This document shows positions 1-8,202 of a stretch of 64,000 bases of DNA, piece by piece. Both the position numbers and the translations under genes were made by a program. Position 1 is the stretch's first letter; every line of letters begins with the position of its first letter. Source of the stretch: Vulcanimicrobiota bacterium (lineage in GTDB: Bacteria > Vulcanimicrobiota > Vulcanimicrobiia > Vulcanimicrobiales > Vulcanimicrobiaceae); contig JAAXCX010000008.1 of assembly GCA_013036105.1 (NCBI GenBank), positions 1-64,000 on the forward strand. The letters are read 5' to 3'. A model generated the notes under the pieces. The model was not told the origin of the DNA. It ran no database searches and saw only the letters and a list, made by a program, of their open reading frames with translations.

Positions 1-97
1 CGTACGCGATCTCATCGGTGACGTATGCGAACTCGTTGCCGAACGGCACGCCGCCGAGACCTAAGGGTTTTCCCTGGAAGATTTCAAACGCGTTCAT
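1..97 (-). CDS. Aldo/keto reductase, N-terminal fragment (runs off the window)
   Basis: Only the first 32 codons are in the window. The ATG is at 97-95 on the minus strand and the protein begins MNAFEIFQGK, followed by PLGLGGVPFGN and then VTDEIAY. The LGLGG-x-PxGN stretch followed by a short V-S/T-D-E-x-A-Y segment is typical of the first beta-strand of the TIM-barrel aldo/keto reductases, NAD(P)H-dependent enzymes that reduce or oxidise sugars and aldehydes. The Asp/Tyr/Lys/His catalytic residues lie outside the window, so the family call rests on the N-terminus alone. Confidence 0.5.
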   Translation of the reverse strand, partial: MNAFEIFQGKPLGLGGVPFGNEFAYVTDEIAY

Positions 98-599
98 GCA
101 CGCGCTTATACTAGCAAAGCGCGGAGCCTAACGCCAGCGCCGGGACTCCGGGCGAGCGCGTCGCTCCGGCGGAGATAACACATGGCGAACGTCAGTTGCA
201 CGGCGTCGTAGTCGGACGAGCGTACGACGACTGGATACGTGGCTCGCTTCTGCCGCCCTGGCGCGAAAAAATTGCTCGCTGTGGTCGAACCCCCGAATGG
301 TTCATCCCTTTCGGCGGCGGACATGATTAGCGTTTGGGAGAGCGGGGCGAGTCCGTTGTACGAAACGGAAGCGCCACGATTTCCACGAGATGCCGCCAAT
401 GCTCGACTGGCCCAGGGTGCGTGTAAACATGGTGATCGTAGCATTGCCATCTGCCATTTCGACGACTTCTTCGAGACGAATGAAAAGCCGCTAACCTCAT
501 GTGTGCGGGCGCGACGAACTCGTCGACACGTCATTGCGGAGGTTCCCGGAACCTCACTGGTGCAGAACCTCCTGACCTTCTCTAGAGAGGAAAGGCACG
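98..599. other. Intergenic region, no supported gene
   Basis: About 500 bases between the divergently oriented reductase fragment and the secreted protein at 600. Long overlapping open frames exist on both strands (roughly 106-810 minus and 239-823 plus), but their translations are Arg/Cys/Ser-rich with no domain, and both run into the better-supported gene at 600. I see no tRNA, repeat or clear promoter here. Confidence 0.4.
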
Positions 600-1022
600 A
601 TGCGTTATTTCGCCATAATTTTAATCGCCGCGCTGGCCCTTGTTCCCATAAAAAGTGGCGCTTGGGACCGCCTCTGCGTGTTGAATTCGACCTCCGAGAA
701 TACGACTCAACATGCCGTCTGGGCAGACGTTTCTTGGTCGTACAAAGGCCAAAAGTGGCACATCGACAAGGCCTTTTGTCTAGCACCGCGCAGCGGGCGA
801 AACACGGCATTCATCCGCTATAAACATGTGAACCTGGGACCCCAGGTCCGATTCCGTTTCTATGCAAAAGATCGCTCGGATTGTGGTGGCCGCACTCTCA
901 CGTGGAGTCAAAACAGCCAGAACATTCCTACGCGTGCCGAGTCGACATATTACGTTACGTACCGATCAATATATCGGGAACAAAACGGCCACTACTCCAT
1001 CGACACCCATCTGAGCAACTAG
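600..1022 (+). CDS. Small secreted protein of unknown function
   Basis: 140 aa. The N-terminus MRYFAIILIAALALVPIKSG is a clear signal peptide, so the mature protein should be periplasmic or secreted. The rest is rich in Trp, Tyr and Arg, with three cysteines that could form disulfides (about residues 26, 60 and 95), and looks like a small beta protein. The start is supported by a good Shine-Dalgarno (AGAGAGGAAAGG) just upstream of ATG. A strong bidirectional terminator follows directly. Codon use is less GC-rich than in the neighbours, and the gene resembles in size and style the other orphan secreted protein at 35676. I do not recognise the family. Confidence 0.65.
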   Translation: MRYFAIILIAALALVPIKSGAWDRLCVLNSTSENTTQHAVWADVSWSYKGQKWHIDKAFCLAPRSGRNTAFIRYKHVNLGPQVRFRFYAKDRSDCGGRTLTWSQNSQNIPTRAESTYYVTYRSIYREQNGHYSIDTHLSN

Positions 1023-1030
1023 ATTCAGGA

Positions 1031-1069
1031 TGCAAAAGAAAGAGGCCGCACGTAGCGGCCTCTTTTGCA
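1031..1069. terminator. Bidirectional rho-independent terminator
   Basis: Inverted repeat TGCAAAAGA...AAGAGGCCGC / GCGGCCTCTTTTGCA with a short ACGTA loop. A/T-rich flanks on both sides let it serve the secreted-protein gene on the plus strand and tRNA-Asn on the minus strand. Confidence 0.8.
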
Positions 1070-1070
1070 T

Positions 1071-1146
1071 TGGCTCCGGATGCTGGACTCGAACCAGCGA
1101 CCCGCTGATTAACAGTCAGCTGCTCTACCAACTGAGCTAATCCGGA
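1071..1146 (-). tRNA. tRNA-Asn(GTT)
   Basis: Read on the minus strand, a 7-bp acceptor stem TCCGGAT/ATCCGGA closes the gene. The D-arm is TAGCTCAGTTGGTAGAGCA, the anticodon arm is GCTGA-CTGTTAA-TCAGC with anticodon GTT, and the T-arm contains GGTTCGAGTCC. Discriminator G is followed by an encoded CCA. The total is 76 nt. The encoded CCA contrasts with the two other tRNAs in the window, which lack it. Confidence 0.97.
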
Positions 1147-1175
1147 CTGCGTTCGGCCTGTTCTCCGCTAACGAA

Positions 1176-1201
1176 AGCGGCACCCGTTTCGGGGTGCCGC
1201 T
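1176..1201 (-). terminator. Hairpin terminator downstream of the glycine-zipper gene
   Basis: Perfect 10-bp stem AGCGGCACCC / GGGTGCCGCT with a 6-nt loop. On the minus strand it is followed by TTTCGTT. It lies between the stop of the gene at 1227-1823 and tRNA-Asn and would end that transcript; the U-tract is imperfect. Confidence 0.6.
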
Positions 1202-1226
1202 CTGCACTCACGGGTTGGTGGAAGCG

Positions 1227-1823
1227 TTACGGCCCGGCTTGGCGGCGCACCAGCAAGGGACGCGTGAGCGTCAGCTGGATATTCGCCCCCGGCGAGAGCG
1301 TAAGGTTGGATTTCTTGTTCTGGCCGATCAGGAATCCGCCGGCAGCGCCGATCAAGCCGCCGATTCCGGTCGCAGCGTGAAAGATCGTCTTGCCGATGAT
1401 GTTGCCGGCAATTAATCCGCCGATCGTCGTCAGCACGGTGTGGCCGCCGCTCTTCTGCTGCTGCGTCGTGCCGGCGCCGGTCACTTCAGCATTGATCGGA
1501 TAGGACGAACCGTTTGACAACGTGATGGTCGAAAAGCTCAGAAGCAGTTCGGGGTTACGGCCTTGGCCGGCCGGCGTCACTTTGACGACTTCGCCGCTTG
1601 CAACGGCATTCGCCAGGTCGGTGTCGCCTTCAGGATACGGCGGAACGACGCGCGCGGTGAAGCGCTCGCCGACGTAGGCCGAGCCCGTGTCGAGCGTGCT
1701 CTGCATCGAAAGATTTACGTTGTCGCCCTTAGCAAGCGTGACGGTCGTTTGCGCGAACGCGAGCGACGGCGCCGCGAAGGCGGCGAGCATCACGACGGCC
1801 GCGATTTTGCTGCGGAAGTTCAT
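1227..1823 (-). CDS. Secreted glycine-zipper protein, function unknown
   Basis: 198 aa. The chosen start MNFRSKIAAVVMLAAF has a Shine-Dalgarno (AAAGGAG, 7 nt upstream) and opens a canonical signal peptide ending at ...AFAQ. An upstream in-frame start would add 14 residues and bury the signal. The middle is beta-rich (residues 25-120). The C-terminal part has a Gly-rich small-residue segment with IGGLIAG and GIGGLIGAAGGFLIG, a glycine zipper as in outer-membrane-associated envelope proteins. It lies downstream of metK but is separated by 57 bp with its own ribosome site. The role is unknown; envelope integrity is only a guess from the zipper. Confidence 0.7.
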   Translation of the reverse strand: MNFRSKIAAVVMLAAFAAPSLAFAQTTVTLAKGDNVNLSMQSTLDTGSAYVGERFTARVVPPYPEGDTDLANAVASGEVVKVTPAGQGRNPELLLSFSTITLSNGSSYPINAEVTGAGTTQQQKSGGHTVLTTIGGLIAGNIIGKTIFHAATGIGGLIGAAGGFLIGQNKKSNLTLSPGANIQLTLTRPLLVRRQAGP

Positions 1824-1880
1824 GCAATCTCCTTTGGCTGGCAGCGTTTTAGGAAGTAACGTCACAGGCCCGCAGGGAGT

Positions 1881-3113
1881 TCAATGCTTGGCGAAATCGG
1901 GGACCTTGAGCGCGTCTTCGCTCAGGCCCGAGGCCGCGCGCAGCGCCTCGACCTTGTCGAGTTTTTCCCACGGCAGATCCAAGTCGGGGCGGCCGAAATG
2001 CCCGTAAGCAGCCGTTTGCCTGTATATCGGACGGCGCAAGTCGAGCCGGTCGATAATTGCCGCAGGACGCAAATCGAATGTCTTGGCAACGATCTCTGCG
2101 ATCCGGTCTTCGGGAATTTTTGCCGTGCCGAAGGTTTCCACCGAAACATTCATCGGACGCGCGACGCCGATTGCATATGCGACCTGCACCTCGCAGCGAT
2201 CGGCCAGTCCGGCCGCGACAATGTTTTTTGCAACGTGGCGTGCCGCATACGCGCCCGAGCGATCGACCTTCGTCGGATCCTTTCCGGAAAACGCGCCGCC
2301 GCCGTGCCGCGCCATCCCGCCATACGTGTCGGCGATGATTTTGCGTCCGGTTAACCCGGCGTCGCCTTTGGGACCACCGATCACAAAGCGGCCCGTCGGA
2401 TTGACGTAGATGCGCGTGTTTTTGTCGCGCAGCGATGCCGGAATCACATGATTGATCACTTTTTCGGTGATCTCGCTGCGGATGGTTTCGAGCGCGATGT
2501 CGGGATCGTGCTGCGTCGAAACGACGACCGCATCGATGCGCACCGGTTTGTCTCCGTCGTACTCGACGGTCACTTGCGACTTGCCATCCGGCCGCAGATA
2601 GGGAATGTCGCCGTTTTTACGCAGCGCCGTCAGATGGCGCACCAAATTATGCGCCAGCACGATCGGCAGCGGCATCAACTCCTCGGTGTCGCGGCAGGCG
2701 TACCCGAACATCATGCCCTGGTCGCCGGCGCCCAGCCGTTCGTAGCGGTCGTCGGGGTGCTCGCCGGCTTTGGCCTCGAGCGAGTTGTCCACGCCCAGCG
2801 CGATATCGGCCGACTGCTCGTCGATCGAAACGCTGACACCGCAGGTTTCCGCATCGAAGCCGACAGCCGACTTTGTGTAACCGATGTCTTCGATTACTTG
2901 GCGCACGATGCGCGGGATATCGATGTACGTTTTGGTCGTAATCTCGCCCGCGATGTGAATCTGCCCGGTGATCGCGAACGTTTCGCAGGCGACGCGCCCT
3001 TGCGGATCCGCTTTGAGGATCGCATCGAGCACCGCATCCGAAATTTGATCCGCGACTTTGTCGGGATGTCCCTCGGTCACTGACTCGCTGGTGAAAAGAC
3101 GCCGGAATCCCAT
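1881..3113 (-). CDS. metK: S-adenosylmethionine synthetase
   Basis: 410 aa, slightly longer than E. coli MetK. It condenses ATP and methionine to S-adenosylmethionine. Visible family signatures are [20 protein letters not shown] at the N-terminus (ATP/Mg and K+ site), [12 protein letters not shown] (methionine/ATP loop) and [19 protein letters not shown] near residue 270. The start at MGFRRLF is one base after the ahcY stop (TAA-G-ATG) with GAGGGA as ribosome site inside ahcY, so the two are co-transcribed. Together they form the core of the activated methyl cycle: MetK makes SAM, AhcY removes the product inhibitor SAH. Confidence 0.97.
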   Translation of the reverse strand: MGFRRLFTSESVTEGHPDKVADQISDAVLDAILKADPQGRVACETFAITGQIHIAGEITTKTYIDIPRIVRQVIEDIGYTKSAVGFDAETCGVSVSIDEQSADIALGVDNSLEAKAGEHPDDRYERLGAGDQGMMFGYACRDTEELMPLPIVLAHNLVRHLTALRKNGDIPYLRPDGKSQVTVEYDGDKPVRIDAVVVSTQHDPDIALETIRSEITEKVINHVIPASLRDKNTRIYVNPTGRFVIGGPKGDAGLTGRKIIADTYGGMARHGGGAFSGKDPTKVDRSGAYAARHVAKNIVAAGLADRCEVQVAYAIGVARPMNVSVETFGTAKIPEDRIAEIVAKTFDLRPAAIIDRLDLRRPIYRQTAAYGHFGRPDLDLPWEKLDKVEALRAASGLSEDALKVPDFAKH

Positions 3114-3114
3114 C

Positions 3115-4425
<1,311 letters not shown>

Positions 4426-4471
4426 TTATTCTGCCACATGAGTTGCCTGCCCCGCTACCTAAAGTGTCGGC

Positions 4472-5014
4472 GTGGACGAGTATTTGACCAGGCTAGCGTC
4501 GGCCGAGGCCGTGCCCGGCGGAGGCAGCGCTGCGATGATTGTCGCAGCGGCCGGCTGCGCGCTCGTCGCCATGGTCGCGCGCATCTGCGATAATGCCGGC
4601 CTCGCCGCGAGGGCCGACGCGCTCCGCGCGCGAGCGCTGGAACAAAGCCGCCTCGATGAGAGCGCCTTCGAGCGCGTGATGGCGACGCGCGGGGAAGAAC
4701 GCCAAGCTGCCCTGGTCGAAGCCGCCGAGGTCCCGCTCCAGGGCATGCGCATCGCCCTCGACGCGCTGCACCTCAGCGCGAACGCCCTGGCCCTCGGAAA
4801 CGCCAACCTCGTCAGCGACGCAGGCTGCGCAGCTGAATTCGCTCATGCGGGTTTGCTTGGATGCGCGTACAACGTCCGCATCAATCACCGCTTCATGCGC
4901 GATGAAGCGACGGTTATCGCGCAACGCGCCATCCTCGAACGCTACGAGCGCGAAGCGACCGGCTTAACGGCCGCAATCCGTAAGGGCGTTAGCGCGGCAC
5001 TAACCCGGCAGTAA
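4472..5014 (+). CDS. Methenyltetrahydrofolate cyclohydrolase / formiminotransferase-cyclodeaminase domain protein
   Basis: 180 aa from a GTG start. The N-terminal EAVPGGGSAAMIVAAAGCALVAMVAR is the hallmark of the cyclodeaminase/cyclohydrolase family (FTCD C-terminal domain, FchA/SerA-cluster type), an all-helical dimer that opens or forms the 5,10-methenyl bridge of tetrahydrofolate. It links one-carbon folate units to neighbouring methyl-cycle genes, although it is on the opposite strand. The ribosome site is weak. Its 3' end overlaps the convergent PHP gene by 15 bp. Cyclohydrolase versus formimino-THF cyclodeaminase cannot be decided from the sequence alone; no formiminotransferase domain is attached. 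Confidence 0.85.
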   Translation: MDEYLTRLASAEAVPGGGSAAMIVAAAGCALVAMVARICDNAGLAARADALRARALEQSRLDESAFERVMATRGEERQAALVEAAEVPLQGMRIALDALHLSANALALGNANLVSDAGCAAEFAHAGLLGCAYNVRINHRFMRDEATVIAQRAILERYEREATGLTAAIRKGVSAALTRQ

Positions 5015-5803
5015 GTCCAGAAACGGGCGGATATCTTCTTGTGCCACGTCCATGCCGACGCCGCGCTTGTTGTAGCGGATATCGTGAAAATCCGAACCGC
5101 CGGTCATCACCAAACCGTTTTGCCGCGCGATCTCGCGAAAATGATGCCGCTGATTCGCGTCATGCGTCGGATAAAAGACCTCTAAACCGCGCAAGCCGCG
5201 CTGCGCCAATTCACTGATGATCGACTCGTCGCGCAAACGCCCGGGATGCGCGAGCACCGGAATGCCGCCGGCGGCGAGGATCGCATCGACTGCCTGATGC
5301 GGCGTGATGTGCGTGGAGGGAACGTAGCCCGGAGTTCCGCCGCGCAAGAAGGCGCGAAATGCGGTCTCGATGTCGGAGACGATGCCTTTGCGGATGAGCG
5401 CCTTCCCAACATGCGGGCGCCCCAGTGTCGCGTTGGGCGCGGCCTCCGCTTCCACGTCCGCGAAGCTGATGTCGTGGCCCGCTTCACGCAGTTTCGTCAC
5501 GATTTGACCGACGCGCACGCGTCGAGCTTCGCGATTTGCCTCGATCACCGCGGTCAGCGGAGAGGGACCGGTCTGCAGGCCGTAGCCAAGAATATGCACT
5601 TCGCCGCCGGCATGAGCGGCGTTGATTTCGATACCGGTGACGACGCGTAAGCCCGGCGCCGGCTCGAGCCGGTCAAACGCGGACAGCGTATCGTGATCGG
5701 TGATCGCGAAAATCTGCACGCCCCGCGCGCGCATGAGATCGCGAAGTTCTCCAGGTGAAAGGGTGCCGTCGCTCTCGCAGGTGTGCGAGTGAAAGTCGAC
5801 TAG
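5000..5803 (-). CDS. PHP-domain metal-dependent phosphoesterase (YciV/TrpH-like); start codon non-canonical
   Basis: About 267 aa. Family metal ligands are all present: N-terminal VDFHSHT (HxH), ITDHDT, the Glu in VTGIEINA, HILGYG, LAHPGRL, and GGSDFHD near the end, so a three-metal phosphoesterase of the nucleotide/oligonucleotide-processing type is expected. The problem is the start. The first ATG (5734) lies after the essential HxH motif, and no ATG, GTG or TTG occurs in frame upstream before a stop. The expected N-terminus is at CTA (5803-5801) or GTC (5800-5798), directly overlapping the spoVS stop codon TAG. I annotate from CTA on this basis. Last gene of the ymdB-spoVS-PHP operon. Confidence 0.8.
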   Translation of the reverse strand, partial: LVDFHSHTCESDGTLSPGELRDLMRARGVQIFAITDHDTLSAFDRLEPAPGLRVVTGIEINAAHAGGEVHILGYGLQTGPSPLTAVIEANREARRVRVGQIVTKLREAGHDISFADVEAEAAPNATLGRPHVGKALIRKGIVSDIETAFRAFLRGGTPGYVPSTHITPHQAVDAILAAGGIPVLAHPGRLRDESIISELAQRGLRGLEVFYPTHDANQRHHFREIARQNGLVMTGGSDFHDIRYNKRGVGMDVAQEDIRPFLDLLPG

Positions 5804-6111
5804 CGCTGCGCTTCCCCTTCCATGCGGCGCTCGATCCGCAACGAGATGCCCGTCCGCTCGTTGCCGTCTATCTGTACATCTATAAAGGAAGGCACGCAGC
5901 TCAAATCCATCTGCCCGGCCAAGTAACTGCGCGCGATCGCGATCGCCTTGACCGCTTGGTTGATGGCGCCCGCGCCGACGGCTTGCAATTCGACACCGGA
6001 CCGTTCGCGCAGAACGGCGGCCAGCGCGCCCGCAACCGAGTTGGGATTACTCTTGGCCGAAACTTTGAGGACGTTGCTCGTGATGACGGGTTTTGCCGGA
6101 TCCTCTATCAT
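5800..6111 (-). CDS. spoVS: Stage V sporulation protein S (SpoVS)
   Basis: 103 aa. The core VLKVSAKSNPNSVAGALAAV and GAGAINQAVKAIAIAR is the highly conserved SpoVS/Alba-like domain, a small protein of uncertain biochemical role (possible nucleic-acid binding) found in sporulating and non-sporulating bacteria. The start ATG overlaps the ymdB stop (ATGA) and has GCGAGG upstream. The C-terminus has about 15 extra residues compared with Bacillus SpoVS. The ymdB-spoVS order is the same as in Bacillus. Nothing else in the window suggests sporulation, so a regulatory role is more likely here. Confidence 0.93.
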   Translation of the reverse strand: MIEDPAKPVITSNVLKVSAKSNPNSVAGALAAVLRERSGVELQAVGAGAINQAVKAIAIARSYLAGQMDLSCVPSFIDVQIDGNERTGISLRIERRMEGEAQR

Positions 6112-6902
6112 GCTATGCCTCGCTGGAAGATTCGCTTGATCTCCGTCGCGCGCCCGGAGTCCACATCGATGGTTACGATCGCCGCACAAAACTGTTTCGT
6201 GCCGGCCTTCTCTACAGAAAACCTATCCGAGAAACCGGTGATGAAGCGATCCAAGACGGCTTCCGACTCCATTCCGATGATGCCTTCGGTCGGCCCGGTC
6301 ATGCCGAGATCGCTAATGTACGCGGTGCCCCCCGGCATGATGTGCTCGTCGGCCGTTTGCACGTGCGTGTGCGTTCCGTACACGGCCGCGACCTTGCCGT
6401 CGAGGTAGCGCCCCAGCGCCACCTTTTCGCTGGTCGCTTCGGCGTGCACGTCTACGACGATTATGCGGGCCTGCGCGCTCAGGTTCGCTAGTGCGGCGTC
6501 TACCGACCGAAACGGATCGTCCACCGGAGGCATGAACGTCCGGCCCATCACGTTTATGACGCCGATCGCGCAGCCGTTGACCGAAAACGTTCCGGTGCCT
6601 TTGCCCGGAACGCCCGGCGGGTAGTTGACGGGCCGTATGACGCGTTCGCTCGTCTCCAAGTATGACTTGAAATCGCGCTTGTCGAGAATGTGGTTTCCGC
6701 TGGTGATGAAATCGACGCCCGTCTCGAACATCTCTTCGGCGGTCAGCACCGTGAGGCCGAATCCGCCGGCCGCGTTTTCTCCATTGGCGATGCACGCGTC
6801 GATCTGGTATTGATCGCGCGCCATCGGGAGGCAGCGTTTGAGCGTTTCGCGTCCCGGCGATCCGACGACGTCGCCCACCAGGAGTAGATTGAGTGTCTTT
6901 AT
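6108..6902 (-). CDS. ymdB: YmdB-family metallophosphoesterase (2',3'-cyclic nucleotide phosphodiesterase type); ATA start proposed
   Basis: About 264 aa. Motifs of the calcineurin-like YmdB family are visible: LVGDVVGSPGR, NGENAAGGFGL, ITSGNHILDKR, DVHAEATSEK, YGTHTHVQTAD and SDLGMTGP. Homologues begin a few residues before the GDVVG motif. Here that position is ATA (6902-6900), overlapping the stop TAA of the preceding gene as ATAA. The only canonical alternative is GTG at 7025, which would add 41 basic residues over 127 bases of the upstream gene and looks unnatural. In Bacillus YmdB hydrolyses 2',3'-cAMP and affects biofilm and motility. It overlaps spoVS by 4 bp. Confidence 0.88.
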   Translation of the reverse strand: MKTLNLLLVGDVVGSPGRETLKRCLPMARDQYQIDACIANGENAAGGFGLTVLTAEEMFETGVDFITSGNHILDKRDFKSYLETSERVIRPVNYPPGVPGKGTGTFSVNGCAIGVINVMGRTFMPPVDDPFRSVDAALANLSAQARIIVVDVHAEATSEKVALGRYLDGKVAAVYGTHTHVQTADEHIMPGGTAYISDLGMTGPTEGIIGMESEAVLDRFITGFSDRFSVEKAGTKQFCAAIVTIDVDSGRATEIKRIFQRGIA

Positions 6903-7447
6903 CGGCGGGCCGGAGCCTTTGCTTTCTTTCGTGATTTTAAGAAGTAGACGAGCACGTCTTTTTCCTCGCGGAAGCCGACAAGACTCTTTGACTGCGCCGG
7001 ATCCCGCAAAGCTTCGATCGCACACTCGACCAGTTCGTCTTGCGCCGCCGGATCCTCGTCGGGATGTTCTTCCGGTACCGGATTGCGCACCAGCGCCGCT
7101 CCAAAGCGCTGCGCGAAGAGTCCGGTCAGCATGCCCAGTTCGTCTTTGGTGAACGTATCGAGGTCACGGCTCACGTGCACGAAACTGAGCGTCCGCTCCG
7201 ATTCGCACTCCACGCGCAAGTTGCCGCCGTCGCCCGATAACGCCAGAAAACCGTTGACGTGCGCCTCGATCTCGTCGCCTATCGCGCGCTGCGTCCGCCC
7301 GTCCATCCGCTGACCGATCGCAAAGGTAAACCGCACCATGCCCTCGCCGGGCATCGAGCGGATCGACGCAATCTCCGGATAGCGCACGAGCAGCGCACAC
7401 ACCAAATTGACGGTCTCGCTATTCTCGACAGGCTGCCGGGCGGTCAT
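6899..7447 (-). CDS. Hypothetical protein in the rny position upstream of ymdB
   Basis: 182 aa, starting MTARQPVENSETVNLVCALL. It looks like a soluble alpha/beta protein: a first domain to about residue 110 with two beta-alpha units (SIRSMPGEGMVRFTF, GGNLRVECESERTLSFVH), then an acidic Pro-Glu-Asp linker (EEHPDEDPAAQDE, about 125-137) and a basic C-terminus KSRKKAKAPARR. No recognised catalytic motif. It overlaps the proposed ymdB start, so it heads the ymdB-spoVS-PHP operon, the place taken by RNase Y in Firmicutes. The basic tail would suit RNA binding, but that is inference. Confidence 0.7.
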   Translation of the reverse strand: MTARQPVENSETVNLVCALLVRYPEIASIRSMPGEGMVRFTFAIGQRMDGRTQRAIGDEIEAHVNGFLALSGDGGNLRVECESERTLSFVHVSRDLDTFTKDELGMLTGLFAQRFGAALVRNPVPEEHPDEDPAAQDELVECAIEALRDPAQSKSLVGFREEKDVLVYFLKSRKKAKAPARR

Positions 7448-7615
7448 GATCGATACTTCCTCTGTACCTGACTTGGGCTGTGAGTGGCTGGGGGGTCCGG
7501 TCTCTTAGACATCCGCTCAAGAGCCCCCCTTGTGCTATTCACGCCCTCTCCAACCAATGACGAGGGGGGCCCGGTTGCCGGGGGGGCACGATACTCCTTC
7601 GCGAAGCCCTCAGCC

Positions 7616-8161
7616 GTGAGCAAACGCCTGCCGCTCTGGTTCGCCGCAGTGGTCCCCTCGATGGCGGCCGGTCACGTCGCGGGCTACGCGCTGTCGGGGG
7701 TTAGCGCGGCCGACGGCCGTCACGGCTGGCTCTCGCCCGCCCTCGAAATCGGCGCTGCGGCGCTGATCGGCTTAGGCGCTCTCATTGTCGCAAGCACATT
7801 GCTGCGCGCCGGCATTTTCCGTCGATCGAAGATCGAAAGCTCGGTCATTGCGCTTGCGCCTCGGTTGGCCGCGTCGCAGCTCGCACTGTTCGTTGCAGCC
7901 GAGACCTTCGAAGGGCGCAGCATCACACCGGCCGGCGTCGCCACGCAGCTGGTTTCGGCGGTACTCGCAGCGTATACGCTTTCGCTCTTCAGTAAACTCA
8001 TCGAACGCTGCATCGCAAGCGCCGGCGAAGCGGGCAGTTATCTCGAACGTCTCGCCGCGGCAGCCGCCGCGTTCGCGCTCATCGATCCTGCGCCGCGCGC
8101 CGTTGCGCTTTTCGCAAGTGCCGGCAACAACCGTTTTCAACGCCCTCCTCCGTTTGCGTAG
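7616..8161 (+). CDS. Small integral membrane protein upstream of the heme-porin gene
   Basis: 181 aa from GTG 7616 (MSKRLPLWFAAVVPS), with four to five hydrophobic stretches: about residues 5-25 (AAVVPSMAAGHVAGYAL), 40-62 (EIGAAALIGLGALIVAST), 75-95 and 105-125, and one near the C-terminus. An upstream in-frame start would add 44 non-membrane residues out of G-tract-rich DNA, so I prefer 7616. No known motif; a buried His in GHVAGY could bind metal. It precedes the cytochrome-porin gene by 41 bp on the same strand, and its partner in the cluster is the similarly small membrane protein at 11387. Function unknown. Confidence 0.6.
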   Translation: MSKRLPLWFAAVVPSMAAGHVAGYALSGVSAADGRHGWLSPALEIGAAALIGLGALIVASTLLRAGIFRRSKIESSVIALAPRLAASQLALFVAAETFEGRSITPAGVATQLVSAVLAAYTLSLFSKLIERCIASAGEAGSYLERLAAAAAAFALIDPAPRAVALFASAGNNRFQRPPPFA

Positions 8162-8202
8162 TCTGCACCATTTTTTGACTGCGCTCAAACGGAGGTACCC
8201 GC

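Noticed and set aside
106-823. Long overlapping ORFs on both strands at the left end (106-810 minus, 239-823 plus)
   Set aside because: Both overlap the better-supported secreted-protein gene at 600, have Arg/Cys/Ser-rich translations without domains, and no ribosome site.
5839-5899. CTG or other codons further upstream as the PHP start
   Set aside because: They would add residues inside spoVS with no family counterpart. The domain begins at the HxH motif, so a start at CTA or GTC is more economical.
6902-7025. GTG 7025 as the start of ymdB
   Set aside because: It gives 41 extra Arg/Lys/Ser-rich residues read through 127 bases of the upstream gene, and no homologue I know has such an extension.
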